Positions 16,832 to 25,328 of a stretch of DNA of 64,000 bases are shown one piece after another (within the stretch, counting starts at the first letter, position 1; each line of letters begins with the position of its first letter). Where the stretch lies: contig DCYB01000001.1 in NCBI GenBank assembly GCA_002331385.1, positions 530,020 to 594,019 on the forward strand, given 5' to 3'. Origin of the DNA: Comamonadaceae bacterium UBA2121. GTDB taxonomy: Bacteria > Pseudomonadota > Gammaproteobacteria > Burkholderiales > Burkholderiaceae_C. A program made the translations under genes and the position numbers. The notes below the pieces were generated by a model that was not told the origin of the DNA, made no database searches, and saw only the letters and a list, made by a program, of their open reading frames with translations.

Positions 16832-17385
16832 TACTGCGGAGACTCAAGCGCGCCCCGAGTCATTCATATTTGCGGACGGCCGTTCTGGCCGATTGCAATG
16901 TTGGCGTTAGTTTCATTCTGCACAATCGTTATGTGACCGTTGGCTGCCAATACGATGGAAAACGCCAAGGATTTCATAGATCAGCCATGACAGCGATGCG
17001 GCTCTTAACACAACGGCAAATTGCAAATTGCGTTTATGAAGAATAATTCAATTTACTATATTCTCAATGAATAAGCTGCGCAATTTTGCGCTCGCTCACC
17101 ATCTTTGCTTTTGATTTTTATCAGCCGCGCGTGGCCATATCACCTAGCGAAAGAAATATGGCCTCCACCCCTTGCCCAATACTCAATGCTTTTCACACAC
17201 TCCGCAAATCCCAATCAAGGACCAGCATCCGCCTACAAAACTCTCAAACGAATCGCCCTTCTTTTGGACATCTCTCACAATCACTGAATTTGCGATGGAA
17301 TCCAAGTCAAGCAATGCGGATCACATGGCAATAAGCATTTGAAACGCAGATTCGAGGCGTTTTGCCGCATTGCGCAGCCAATGCC
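16832..17385. other. island stretch without a supported gene
   Basis: AT-rich sequence with only short frames. A 37-codon minus-strand frame at 16864-16977 begins with a hydrophobic signal-like segment but ends early. Nothing else is identifiable. Confidence 0.4.
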
Positions 17386-18270
17386 TCAGGCTTTTACTGT
17401 TTGCTGGCGATCTTGCCTCTTTGGTTTTCCGGATTTGAAGAACGGTTCGATTTCGTTCTCAACGAACGAAGCAAGGCGCGTCAAGTTGTAGCAAGCGGCC
17501 TTCATCGTCAGGGTTGCCGTTGCGTGAGCCCTGTCCAGTCGAGCGCACGAACTCGCCGCCCATGTGGCGCATGTCTGTAAACACATGCTCAACCCTGCCC
17601 GAACCTTGACGATGCGCTGGTTGCGTCGCTCCAGGCATCCGCTCAGCGGTTTGCCCGCTCGTGCCTTGCGCTGGATAGCATCCTTGAAGCCCAATGCGTC
17701 CAGCATTTGCAGGCTCTGCGTGCTCGGGTAGGCCTTGCCAGCATTGACTTCTTTTGCCGTGTTACGCCGGTCCTGCTGCACTGCGTCAAAGCGATGGCGA
17801 TGGCGATGGCGATGGCGATGGCGATGGCGATGGCGATGGCGATGGCGATGGCGATCGTCCTTGCTGATGGGCTGGCGCGGTGCTGGCACCAGCGTGGCGT
17901 CAATGACCTGACCTCGCCGCCCGATGTGACCATGACGGTGCAGTTGTTCGTCCACGTCCTGCACCGGGCAAAAGCGCTGATAGCTCATGCGGTCTAGCAA
18001 TTGATGCTCCGTCTGCTAGCCCCAAAGGTTATACAGGCGGTTGAGAACCCACACGCGCACCATGACCTCGGTGGGATAAGCCGGTCTGCAGCCTTTGCAG
18101 CCGTCACTGCGCTCAACGAAGGCATCCACCAAGGCGGCAAGTGCGGTGAATTCGATGTGCTGGGCAATCAGTTGCAACGGGTCGCCAAATTCATCGATGT
18201 TGCGTTTACGCGAGGTTTCGGCGAGCAGGTCAAGCAGTTGGGGAAATGGCCGATATTGCGCGTTCTCCTA
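17386..18270 (-). pseudogene. IS5-family transposase pseudogene with repeat expansion
   Basis: A second, different IS5-type transposase. The N-terminal region (HIEFTALAALVDAF, CRPAYPTEVMVRVWVLNRLY) ends in a TAG at about 18022 and continues as QLLDRMSYQRFC, then RHGHIGRRGQVIDATLVPAP. A run of Arg-His dipeptides from a hexanucleotide repeat interrupts the core where the DDE region should continue. The C-terminal part (NTAKEVNAGKAYPSTQSLQM, AHATATLTMKAACYNLTRLA) shows further frame changes. It is inactive. It lies directly beside tRNA-His at the right side of the island. Confidence 0.75.
17791..17855. repeat. hexanucleotide tandem repeat (GCGATG)10.8
   Basis: Ten perfect GCGATG units plus a partial GCGAT, 65 bp, without a single interruption. 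It encodes Arg-His repeats in the transposase frame and Ala-Met repeats on the other strand. Perfection in an otherwise decayed gene implies recent slippage expansion. Confidence 0.95.
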
Positions 18271-18299
18271 AACTCGCGCCCGCCATCACTTCAGAAGCA

Positions 18300-18334
18300 G
18301 AAAACCCCTGCAAGCCAAAGACTTGCAAGGGTTT
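18300..18334 (-). terminator. terminator after tRNA-His
   Basis: Minus-strand hairpin AAACCCTTGCAAG / CTTGCAGGGGTTT with a 7-base loop followed by TTTTC, directly downstream of the tRNA CCA end. Confidence 0.75.
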
Positions 18335-18339
18335 CAATT

Positions 18340-18416
18340 TGGGGTGGCTGATGGGGCTCGAACCCACGACAACAGGAATCACAATCCTGGACTCTACCAA
18401 CTGAGCTACAGCCACC
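18340..18416 (-). tRNA. tRNA-His (GTG)
   Basis: Reading the minus strand, an 8-bp acceptor including the extra G-1 (GGTGGCTG) pairs with CAGCCACC. The D arm is GCTCAGTTGGTAGAG, the anticodon loop TTGTGAT gives GTG (His), the T loop is TTCGAGC, and CCA is encoded. G-1 opposite C73 is the histidine tRNA identity feature. The accessory island begins right at its 3' end. Confidence 0.95.
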
Positions 18417-18494
18417 GTAGTGTCGTCGAAAGCAAGATTATAGCCCGTTCTGACGACCCAAAAAGCAAATTTACGCTATTTTTTCCTTTTGCGT

Positions 18495-20402
18495 TTATTC
18501 GGCGCTCGGCACGGGGGCCTTGATCTCGGCCTTGTAGCGTTGCTTCAGGGCTTCGTAGTAGGCCATGGCCTCTACGCCGGACCACACTTGGGAGTACTGC
18601 TGCTGCTCGCGCTGGGCAGTGGCGGCGTCGGGCGCTGCGCGCGGGACGATCTTTTCCACCTTGGCAACGGCATAGCCAGCTGCGCCCAGGTTCACACCGA
18701 CCCATGTCGGCAATTGATCGACGGGTGCCTGCAGCACAGCGTCCAGCAATGCGCGAGGCTGATCGTGCGGTTGCTCGCGCGAGACGACGATGGGGGCTCC
18801 CAACCCAGCCGCAGCTGCGGCATTGGCCTTCCAGGCGGCGAGTTTTTCTTCGCCTTCCTTGCGCGCCAGTTCCGCCGCCTTGTCTGCCACGTAGAACGTC
18901 TTGGCCTTGTCCTTGGACTGCTCCCACGGAATGGTCATGGCGGGCGAGTAGTTCACCACATGTCCGGCGGCCAGCATGCTGGTGCCCACTTCGACCGCCT
19001 CGGTCATGCGCTTGTTCTGCACCGATTCGGGTGCAAACAGCTCTTCGAGAAAACGCTGATTGGCCAGCGCGCCCTTTTGCTCGGGACCGGGCACGCGCGT
19101 GACGTGATCGGCCTTTTGCAGTTTGAGCTTGAATTTGTCTGCGATGGATTGGATGTTGTCCGATTGCTCGTACACAGTGTTCGCAAAGGTGTCTGCCATT
19201 TCGGCAAACTTGCGCTGGGCTTGCTGGTCCTTGAGTTCGGTTTCCAGCTTGGGACGCAGCTCTTCAAAGCTCGGGCGGGGAGGCGTCTTCACATCGGTCA
19301 GCATGATGATGTGATAGCCGAAGTCGGAGGTGACCACGTCGCTGATGTCGCCCTTCTTGAGCGCATAAGCGGCGTCTTCGAATGGCTTGACCATGGCACC
19401 GCGGGTGAAGAAGCCCAGATCGCCACCGTTCGGGGCCGAGCCGGGATCCTGCGATTCTTTCTTCGCGACATCGCCGAACGACGCAGGGTTCTTGCGCACT
19501 TCCGCCAGAATGCTTTCGGCCTTGGCCTTTGCGGCCTCGCGGTCAGCAGCGGGGGCGTCCTTGGATGCGTTGATCAGGATGTGGCTGGCACGACGCTCTT
19601 CCTTGCCGGAAAGACGCTCCAGGTTTTCCTTATAGTAGGTGCGCAGGTCGTCTTCGTTCAGGGCGATGCTGCTCTTGACGGCATCCAGATCGAGTACGAC
19701 ATATTCAACCGAGGCTTGCTCGGTCTGCTGGAATTTGGCCGGGTTGGCCTTGTAGTACGCCTCGACGTCCGCATCGGCTGCGTTCACCTTGCCGGTGAAG
19801 TGGCTTGCATCAAACTTGGCCACCTGGATTTCGCGGCCTTGCCAGACGGCGTCCATTGCCAGCTTCACTTCCTGCGGTGTGCTGAACGATGAGTTGAGCA
19901 CGCCACCCATGACCTGATTGATGGACAGGTCGTAGCGCACGCGGCTTTCAAACCCTTCCGGTGTCAGACCTTGGGCGCCAACCAGTGCGCGATAGGCTTC
20001 TGCATCCAGCGTGCCGTCGGGCTTGCGCAGTGCCGCAATCTGGGGAATGTTCTGCAGTTCACGCGCCAGTCGGACGTCTGTGGTGGCATAGCGCATGTCG
20101 CGCGCTGCTGTTTCATACACGCGGTCGCGCACCATGCGCTCCAGCGTCTCGTACTTGGCCTGGGCCGAGTCGAGAAGTTTGCTGTCGATGCCGGGGTTCT
20201 GCGAGCGCAGCGTGTCGCTGGCCTGCCGGTGTGCGGCATCCCAGTCTGCCTGAGTGATGTCCTTGCCATCCACACGCGCCACGACGGGGCTTTTCTCGGT
20301 GAAGTAGTTCTGGTTCACACCAACAAGAACGAACGAAGGAATGATCAGCAAGACGAGCACGAACATCACTACTTTCGAGTGCTTGCGGATGGCTTCAAAC
20401 AT
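18495..20402 (-). CDS. ppiD: PpiD-type periplasmic folding factor (SurA_N / parvulin)
   Basis: A 635-residue inner-membrane-anchored chaperone with peptidyl-prolyl isomerase domain, which assists outer-membrane and periplasmic proteins leaving the Sec channel. One N-terminal membrane anchor (VVMFVLVLLIIPSFVLVGVN, residues 11-30) follows a basic start MFEAIRKHSK. The SurA_N region follows, and a parvulin domain is visible at about residues 265-365 (RRASHILI, GSAPNGGDLGFFTRGAMVKP, FGYHIIMLTDV). The length matches PpiD (about 620-640). The order hupB, tRNA-Val, ppiD is usual for Burkholderiales. A strong hairpin with a T-run ends 29 bp before the start, so the gene either has a promoter in that short gap or depends on readthrough. 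Confidence 0.93.
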   Translation of the reverse strand: MFEAIRKHSKVVMFVLVLLIIPSFVLVGVNQNYFTEKSPVVARVDGKDITQADWDAAHRQASDTLRSQNPGIDSKLLDSAQAKYETLERMVRDRVYETAARDMRYATTDVRLARELQNIPQIAALRKPDGTLDAEAYRALVGAQGLTPEGFESRVRYDLSINQVMGGVLNSSFSTPQEVKLAMDAVWQGREIQVAKFDASHFTGKVNAADADVEAYYKANPAKFQQTEQASVEYVVLDLDAVKSSIALNEDDLRTYYKENLERLSGKEERRASHILINASKDAPAADREAAKAKAESILAEVRKNPASFGDVAKKESQDPGSAPNGGDLGFFTRGAMVKPFEDAAYALKKGDISDVVTSDFGYHIIMLTDVKTPPRPSFEELRPKLETELKDQQAQRKFAEMADTFANTVYEQSDNIQSIADKFKLKLQKADHVTRVPGPEQKGALANQRFLEELFAPESVQNKRMTEAVEVGTSMLAAGHVVNYSPAMTIPWEQSKDKAKTFYVADKAAELARKEGEEKLAAWKANAAAAAGLGAPIVVSREQPHDQPRALLDAVLQAPVDQLPTWVGVNLGAAGYAVAKVEKIVPRAAPDAATAQREQQQYSQVWSGVEAMAYYEALKQRYKAEIKAPVPSAE

Positions 20403-20430
20403 GGTCAGTCAGTCTTTCTGGCTACAAAAG

Positions 20431-20457
20431 AAAAGGCGAACCTGATGTTCGCCTTTT
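20431..20457 (-). terminator. strong hairpin-plus-T terminator just upstream of ppiD
   Basis: An AAAAGGCGAAC / GTTCGCCTTTT stem with a CATCAG-type loop and TTTTCTTTTG on the minus strand. Because the stem is flanked by A and T runs it could work in both directions. Confidence 0.75.
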
Positions 20458-20524
20458 GCTTGGGGCGGGTGGACCATTGCGATGCGTCCACCAACGAGGC
20501 TCACCGCCCAGCATGGACGGCAAT
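20431..20524 (-). ncRNA. candidate structured small RNA or leader upstream of ppiD
   Basis: On the minus strand a TACAAT hexamer (20531-20536) could act as a -10 box. Downstream comes a nested fold: GGGCG (20505-20509) pairs with CGCCC (20463-20467), enclosing GGTGGAC (20486-20492) with GTCCACC (20468-20474). An intrinsic terminator AAAAGGCGAAC...GTTCGCCTTTT plus T-run closes it at 20431-20457. The product would be about 95 nt and untranslated. It could be a free sRNA or a ppiD attenuator. No known RNA family was recognised. Confidence 0.4.
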
Positions 20525-20722
20525 CGCGGGATTGTACCTTTTTCGGCCAGACGATACCGACTTTCACATCCCCTAAAACCGCGAAGAATGCCAGAGAAAG
20601 GCGCCGGTCTGCCGGGGTGCGACCGTTCCGTGGATGGTCGCCGTGAACTCTTACGCGCCGCCGCGCCAGAACACACGAAAAATGACGAAATGGACATGCC
20701 ATTCCGCATGACACATAGGCAA
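20461..20722. other. gene-free stretch between tRNA-Val terminator and ppiD
   Basis: Open frames here lack codon bias. The left part carries the candidate structured RNA; the rest (20540-20722) shows nothing identifiable. Confidence 0.4.
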
Positions 20723-20754
20723 GAAAAAAGCGCCTGGATTTCTCCACGCGCTTT
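20723..20754 (-). terminator. terminator of hupB / tRNA-Val transcript
   Basis: Minus-strand hairpin AAAGCGC-G-TGGA / TCCA-G-GCGCTTT closed by a GAAA tetraloop and followed by TTTTCTT. Confidence 0.85.
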
Positions 20755-20771
20755 GTTCATAAGGGGGTTTT

Positions 20772-20847
20772 TGGTGGGTGCTAACGGGGTCGAACCGCTG
20801 ACCTACGCCTTGTAAGGGCGCCGCTCTACCAACTGAGCTAAGCACCC
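20772..20847 (-). tRNA. tRNA-Val (TAC)
   Basis: The minus-strand acceptor GGGTGCT pairs with AGCACCC. D arm AGCTCAGTTGGTAGAGC, anticodon loop CTTACAA (anticodon TAC, Val), T loop TTCGACC, discriminator A and encoded CCA. It sits 16 bp after hupB, probably cotranscribed with it. Confidence 0.96.
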
Positions 20848-20863
20848 CCTTTTATCAACCTGA

Positions 20864-21136
20864 TCAGTTCAGAGCATCCTTCAGGGCCTTGCCCGGACGG
20901 AACTTTGGCACCTTGGCTGCCTTGATCTTGATTGTAGCACCGGTACGGGGGTTGCGACCCGTACGAGCAGCACGTTTGCCCACCGCGAAAGTACCGAAAC
21001 CGACGAGCGACACCGTGTCACCCTTCTTCAGTGTCTTCTTGACCGCGTCAATCGTAGACTCCAGCGCGCGCGCAGCTGCGGCCTTGGAGATGTCAGCGTT
21101 GTTAGCAATGTGCTCAATCAGTTCGGTTTTATTCAC
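20864..21136 (-). CDS. hupB: DNA-binding protein HU-beta
   Basis: A 90-residue histone-like protein that bends and compacts DNA as a dimer. The whole HU fold is present: N-terminal helices MNKTELIEHIANNADISKAA, the beta region DTVSLVGFGTFAVGKRAART, and the arm sequence GRNPRTGATIKIKAA with the conserved NP intercalating proline. Length and ending (PKFRPGKALKDALN) are canonical. Followed by tRNA-Val and a strong terminator. A 390-bp upstream gap holds its promoter. Confidence 0.97.
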   Translation of the reverse strand: MNKTELIEHIANNADISKAAAARALESTIDAVKKTLKKGDTVSLVGFGTFAVGKRAARTGRNPRTGATIKIKAAKVPKFRPGKALKDALN

Positions 21137-21526
21137 AAGGAACCTCTCGCAAATGAGTGGATGGAATTTCGTTATGCGTATCTGGAAGTCGATCTCAGCC
21201 TGAGCCCTTGAGGCATCTCATCAGTACATGAAATTATCCAACCTCTCGGCAGATAGCTGTTCCAGATTAAAGCTATCACGTCCGCAGGTGTCAATACAGA
21301 GCACCGCTTAGCAACAACATGGGAAGGAATTCTAGTCTCATTTCTGACCGTTTCTTACGCCTTAGGCCGCAACGCCAACGAAAAGATCACGCGGCCTCTG
21401 CTCATTGACGCGAATGCAACACTACGCAATGAACCTGCAAATTGCTGCCATTCAGACTTGCGCTGCAGAACAAAATACTATTGGCGTTCGATCACACGCA
21501 GTGTTAACCGCACCACGGAATCGGGT
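21137..21526. other. hupB upstream region without genes
   Basis: About 390 bp with no coding frame or RNA gene that I can support. Moderately AT-rich sequence near 21230-21350 is the likely promoter area for hupB. Confidence 0.4.
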
Positions 21527-22096
21527 TCATTTGCCCATGCGCGCGCGGATTTCGGGCAGCGCCTTTTGCAAGTAATAGACCATTGACCAAACGGTGAGGA
21601 TAGCAGCTATCCAGATCAGCCACGTACCCCAGACGCCCGTATCGATCATGCCGAACAGGCGCCCGTCGTACAGCAGGAAGGGGATGGCCACCATCTGCAC
21701 CGTCGTCTTGAGTTTGCCCAGCATGTGTACGGCAACACTCTTGCTGGCACCGATTTGCGCCATCCATTCACGCAGCGCGGAGATGGCGATTTCGCGGCCG
21801 ATGATGATCAGCGCCACCAGCACGTCCGCACGCTGCAGATGGACCAGCACGAGCAGCGAGGCGCACACCAGGAATTTGTCCGCCACCGGATCGAGGAACG
21901 CGCCGAACGCCGAGGTCTGATTGAGCTTGCGCGCCAGATAGCCATCAAGCCAGTCGGTGATGGCGAATGCAATGAACATCACGGTCGCAATCAGATTGCG
22001 CGTCTCGGCCTCCAATGGCATGGAGAACACCCCCACGATCAAGGGTATCGCGACGATGCGCGTCCAGGTCATCAGTGTGGGGATCGTGAAAAACAT
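21527..22096 (-). CDS. pgsA: CDP-diacylglycerol--glycerol-3-phosphate 3-phosphatidyltransferase
   Basis: A 189-residue integral membrane enzyme making phosphatidylglycerol phosphate, the committed step to phosphatidylglycerol and cardiolipin. The CDP-alcohol phosphotransferase signature D-x2-DG-x2-AR-x8-G-x3-D-x3-D is complete (DWLDGYLARKLN, then GAFLDPVADKF, about residues 44-72). Four or more hydrophobic segments are visible. Length equals the family norm (about 185-195). It is downstream of uvrC by 112 bp, a pairing common in proteobacteria. Confidence 0.96.
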   Translation of the reverse strand: MFFTIPTLMTWTRIVAIPLIVGVFSMPLEAETRNLIATVMFIAFAITDWLDGYLARKLNQTSAFGAFLDPVADKFLVCASLLVLVHLQRADVLVALIIIGREIAISALREWMAQIGASKSVAVHMLGKLKTTVQMVAIPFLLYDGRLFGMIDTGVWGTWLIWIAAILTVWSMVYYLQKALPEIRARMGK

Positions 22097-22208
22097 GGGG
22101 CGATTGTGTCACGCAAAGAAAAGCCCCGCCAGCATGGGGCAGGAGCAAGCTCAGTGCATGTGAAGATTTATATTTCCGATAAAACTTATTTTTGCCAGCG
22201 ATGATGCA

Positions 22209-24209
22209 TCAGCGCAATGCGCGATAGATTTCTTCGGCCAGTTCGCGCGAGATGCCCTCCACCGACGCCAGATCGGCCACGCTCGCATCGCCCACGCCAC
22301 GCACGCCGCCAAAGCGCTGCAGCAATCGCGCACGTTTCTTGGGGCCAATGCCCGGAATATCTTCCAGCCGGCTGCCGCCCACGCGCACCTTGGCGCGCGC
22401 CGCGCGCATGCCGGTGATGGCAAAGCGGTGGGCCTCGTCACGGATCTGCGCCACCAGCATGAGCGCCGCAGAGTCCTTGCCCAGATAGACCTTGTCCCGG
22501 CCATCGGCAAACACCAGTTCCTCCAGCCCCACCTTGCGCCCTTCGCCCTTTTCCACGCCGACGATGCGCGAGACATCCAGCCCCAGTGCTTCGAACACCT
22601 CGCGCGCCATGCTGACCTGCCCCTTGCCGCCATCCACCAGCACCAGATCGGGCAGACGCGCCTGTCCCGGCGCGGGCTCGGCGCCGCCGGCTTCGCGCTG
22701 TGCTTCGGCCACCTTGCTGTAGCGCCGCGTGAGCACCTGCCGCATGGCCGCGTAGTCGTCGCCACCAGTGATGCCTTCAATCTTGAAGCGGCGGTACTCG
22801 CTGCTCTGCATCTTGTGGTGATGAAAGACCACGCAGGACGCCTGCGTGGATTCGCCCGCCGTGTGCGAGATATCGAAACATTCGATCGTGAGGGCTTCGA
22901 GGTTTTCGGCATCCAGATCCAGCGCCTCGGCCAGTGCGCGCGTGCGCGCCTGTTGCGAGCCTTCTTCTGCGAGCAATCGGGCCAACTGGATTTCGGCATT
23001 CTGCTGCGCCATCTCCAACCAGATGCGGCGCTGCTCGCGTGGCTGGCTCACGGCGTGCACGCGCAGGCCGCTTTGTTCGGACAGTGCATCGAGCAGCAAC
23101 TCATCGACAGGCTCACTCACCAGCAAGGTGGGCGGCACCGGCACATGCAGATAGTGCTGCGCGATAAACGCTTCCAGCACGAGTTGCGCCACCGGGCGCT
23201 GCGGCGCGGTTTCAGCGGCCTCCATGGGTTCAGCGGCCGCAGACTCGTCGTGCGACTCCGTTGCGCTGTCGGATTCTTCGCGGTAGATGGCGGTGGCGTC
23301 TTCGACGTGCGTCGGGAAATAGGCTCGATCTCCCAGATGCCTGCCGCCGCGCACCATGGCCAGGTTCACGCAAGCGCGCCCACCCTGCACCTTCACCGCG
23401 AGGATGTCCACGTCCTTGTCCGACACCGTCTCGATCGCTTGCTGGTGCAGCACGCGCGAGAGCGCGGTGATCTGGTTGCGCACCTCGGCCGCCTGCTCGA
23501 ATTCGAGTTTTTCGGAGTGCGCCATCATGCGCGCCTCCAACTCGCCCAGCAGCTCCTGCGTTTCGCCGCGCAGCATGGCTTCGGCGTGCGCCACATCGAC
23601 GGCATAGGCCTCGGGCGAAATCAGGTCCACGCATGGCCCCGTGCAGCGCTTGATCTGGTAGAGCAGGCAGGGCCGCGTGCGATTGGCAAACACCGTGTCT
23701 TCGCAGGTGCGCAAGCGGAATACCTTTTGCAGGAGCAGGATGGTTTCCTTCACCGCCCACGCGCCGGGATACGGCCCGAAGTAGCGATGGCGCTTGTCCA
23801 CCGCGCCCCGGTAATAGGCCACGCGCGGATACTTCTGGCCGGGCGCACTGCCCGTTCCGTCCTTGGCGGCCACGCCGGTGATCTTCAGATAGGGATAGCT
23901 CTTGTCGTCGCGAAAGAGAATGTTGTACTTCGGGTTCAGCGACTTGATGAGGTTGTTTTCCAGCAGCAGCGCTTCGGCCTCGGAGCGCACCACCGTGGTC
24001 TCCAGCCGCACGATCTTGCCCACCATGTGGCCGATGCGGGTGCCGCCATGGTTCTTGCTGAAGTAGCTGGAAACGCGCTTTTTCAGATTGCGCGCCTTGC
24101 CCACGTAGAGCAGCGCGTCCTGCGCATCAAAATAACGATACACACCCGGCAAGGGCGGCAGCGCGGCTACCTGGGAGAGCAATTCGGCAGAGTGCAATTC
24201 GGACGACAT
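22209..24209 (-). CDS. uvrC: UvrABC excision nuclease subunit C
   Basis: A 666-residue subunit that makes both incisions in nucleotide excision repair. The N-terminal GIY-YIG nuclease is clear (PGVYRYFDAQDALLYVGKAR, about residues 18-37), then a UVR motif (RMMAHSEKLEFEQAAEVRNQ), the C-terminal RNase H-like endonuclease (CFDISHTAGESTQASCVVF, DLVLVDGGKGQVSMA) and tandem helix-hairpin-helix motifs at the end (LEDIPGIGPKKRARLLQRFG). A low-complexity acidic insert (about residues 311-340, EESDSATESHDESAAAEPME) lengthens the linker compared with E. coli UvrC. Standalone housekeeping gene. Confidence 0.97.
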   Translation of the reverse strand: MSSELHSAELLSQVAALPPLPGVYRYFDAQDALLYVGKARNLKKRVSSYFSKNHGGTRIGHMVGKIVRLETTVVRSEAEALLLENNLIKSLNPKYNILFRDDKSYPYLKITGVAAKDGTGSAPGQKYPRVAYYRGAVDKRHRYFGPYPGAWAVKETILLLQKVFRLRTCEDTVFANRTRPCLLYQIKRCTGPCVDLISPEAYAVDVAHAEAMLRGETQELLGELEARMMAHSEKLEFEQAAEVRNQITALSRVLHQQAIETVSDKDVDILAVKVQGGRACVNLAMVRGGRHLGDRAYFPTHVEDATAIYREESDSATESHDESAAAEPMEAAETAPQRPVAQLVLEAFIAQHYLHVPVPPTLLVSEPVDELLLDALSEQSGLRVHAVSQPREQRRIWLEMAQQNAEIQLARLLAEEGSQQARTRALAEALDLDAENLEALTIECFDISHTAGESTQASCVVFHHHKMQSSEYRRFKIEGITGGDDYAAMRQVLTRRYSKVAEAQREAGGAEPAPGQARLPDLVLVDGGKGQVSMAREVFEALGLDVSRIVGVEKGEGRKVGLEELVFADGRDKVYLGKDSAALMLVAQIRDEAHRFAITGMRAARAKVRVGGSRLEDIPGIGPKKRARLLQRFGGVRGVGDASVADLASVEGISRELAEEIYRALR

Positions 24210-24302
24210 GGGCTTATTGTCCTCGCACTTGCACCCTGCCGCAGCCAGACGGGCGTTGCGTGCCGCGCCGCCTGGCAGTCAACGGGTCAATCGATCAACC
24301 GA

Positions 24303-25286
24303 TCAATCGGCTTCGATCTTCGCGCTCTTCACCACGCCTGCCCAGTTGGCATAGTCGGTCTTCACGCGCTCGCCAAACTGCTGCGGGTTCTGGTAGTCGG
24401 CCGCAGCGCCCTGCTCTTCCGCCTTCTTGCGGAACGCGGGGTCTTCCACCACCTTCTTCAGATCGGCTGTCAGCTTGTCGATCACCGGCTTGGGCACCGC
24501 TGTGGGTGCGAACAGGCCAAACCACGATGTGGCGTTCACACCGGGAAAGCCCGCTTCTGCCGTGGTCGGCACGTTCGGCAGGCTCGGCAGGCGCTCCTTG
24601 CCGGTCACCGCCAGCACGCGCAGCTTGCCCGACTGGATGTGCGGCATGAACGGTGGCGCCGTGCCAAACGTCAGATCGACCTGCCCGCCCAGCAGATCCT
24701 GCAGCGCGGGGCCGGTGCCCTTGTAGGGAACGTGCACCATCTTGATGCCGGCCTGCTGCTCCAGCATGGCGCCCGTCACGTGCTGCAGCGAGCCATTGCC
24801 CGACGATGCGTAGTTCAGTTTGCCCGGATTCGCCTTGGCATAGGCGACCAGTTCCTGCAAGGTCTTGGCGGGAACGCTGTCGCGCACCACGATGATCTGC
24901 GGCGCGGACATGATGTTGGCCACGGGCTGGAAGTCTTTTTGCTCCCACTGGTGCACCTTGGTGATGTGCGGCGTGATGACGTGGTAGCCCGAGTACTGCA
25001 TCAGCATCGTGTAACCATCCGCCTCTGCGCGTTTGACCATCGTGGCGGCAATGGCGCCGTTGCCTCCGCCCTTGTTGTCCACCACTACCGATTGGCCAAT
25101 CACTGGGCCGAGCGCCTGCGCCGCCATGCGGCCCGCCAGATCGGTCGTGCCGCCCGCCGCTGCGGGCACCACAAAGGTGATCGGGCGATTGGGATAGTTG
25201 CCCTGTGCCAGCGCCGTGCTGGCAGTGGCTACACCCAGCAAGGCCAGCGCTGCAGTGGCGATCAGGTGGCGTCGAATCGTGTTCAT
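24303..25286 (-). CDS. Bug/TctC-family periplasmic binding protein (module 2)
   Basis: A 327-residue solute receptor of the tripartite tricarboxylate family. Signal peptide: MNTIRRHLIATAALALLGVA with cleavage after ALA near residue 27. The mature protein starts NYPNRPITFVVPAAAGGTTD and has VDNKGGGNGAIAA and VPYKGTGPALQDLLGG blocks. The third gene of module 2, 42 bp after the HMG-CoA-lyase-like gene. No TctAB partners nearby. Ligand unknown; a branched hydroxy or dicarboxylic acid would fit the neighbouring lyase and CoA-transferase. Confidence 0.92.
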   Translation of the reverse strand: MNTIRRHLIATAALALLGVATASTALAQGNYPNRPITFVVPAAAGGTTDLAGRMAAQALGPVIGQSVVVDNKGGGNGAIAATMVKRAEADGYTMLMQYSGYHVITPHITKVHQWEQKDFQPVANIMSAPQIIVVRDSVPAKTLQELVAYAKANPGKLNYASSGNGSLQHVTGAMLEQQAGIKMVHVPYKGTGPALQDLLGGQVDLTFGTAPPFMPHIQSGKLRVLAVTGKERLPSLPNVPTTAEAGFPGVNATSWFGLFAPTAVPKPVIDKLTADLKKVVEDPAFRKKAEEQGAAADYQNPQQFGERVKTDYANWAGVVKSAKIEAD

Positions 25287-25328
25287 GTGAGTCTCCTTTT
25301 TGTGAACGGAAGCGAATGGGAATTTCTG

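Noticed and set aside
17791..17855. Repeat array as a possible CRISPR
   Set aside because: Six-base units with no spacers; simple slippage repeat.
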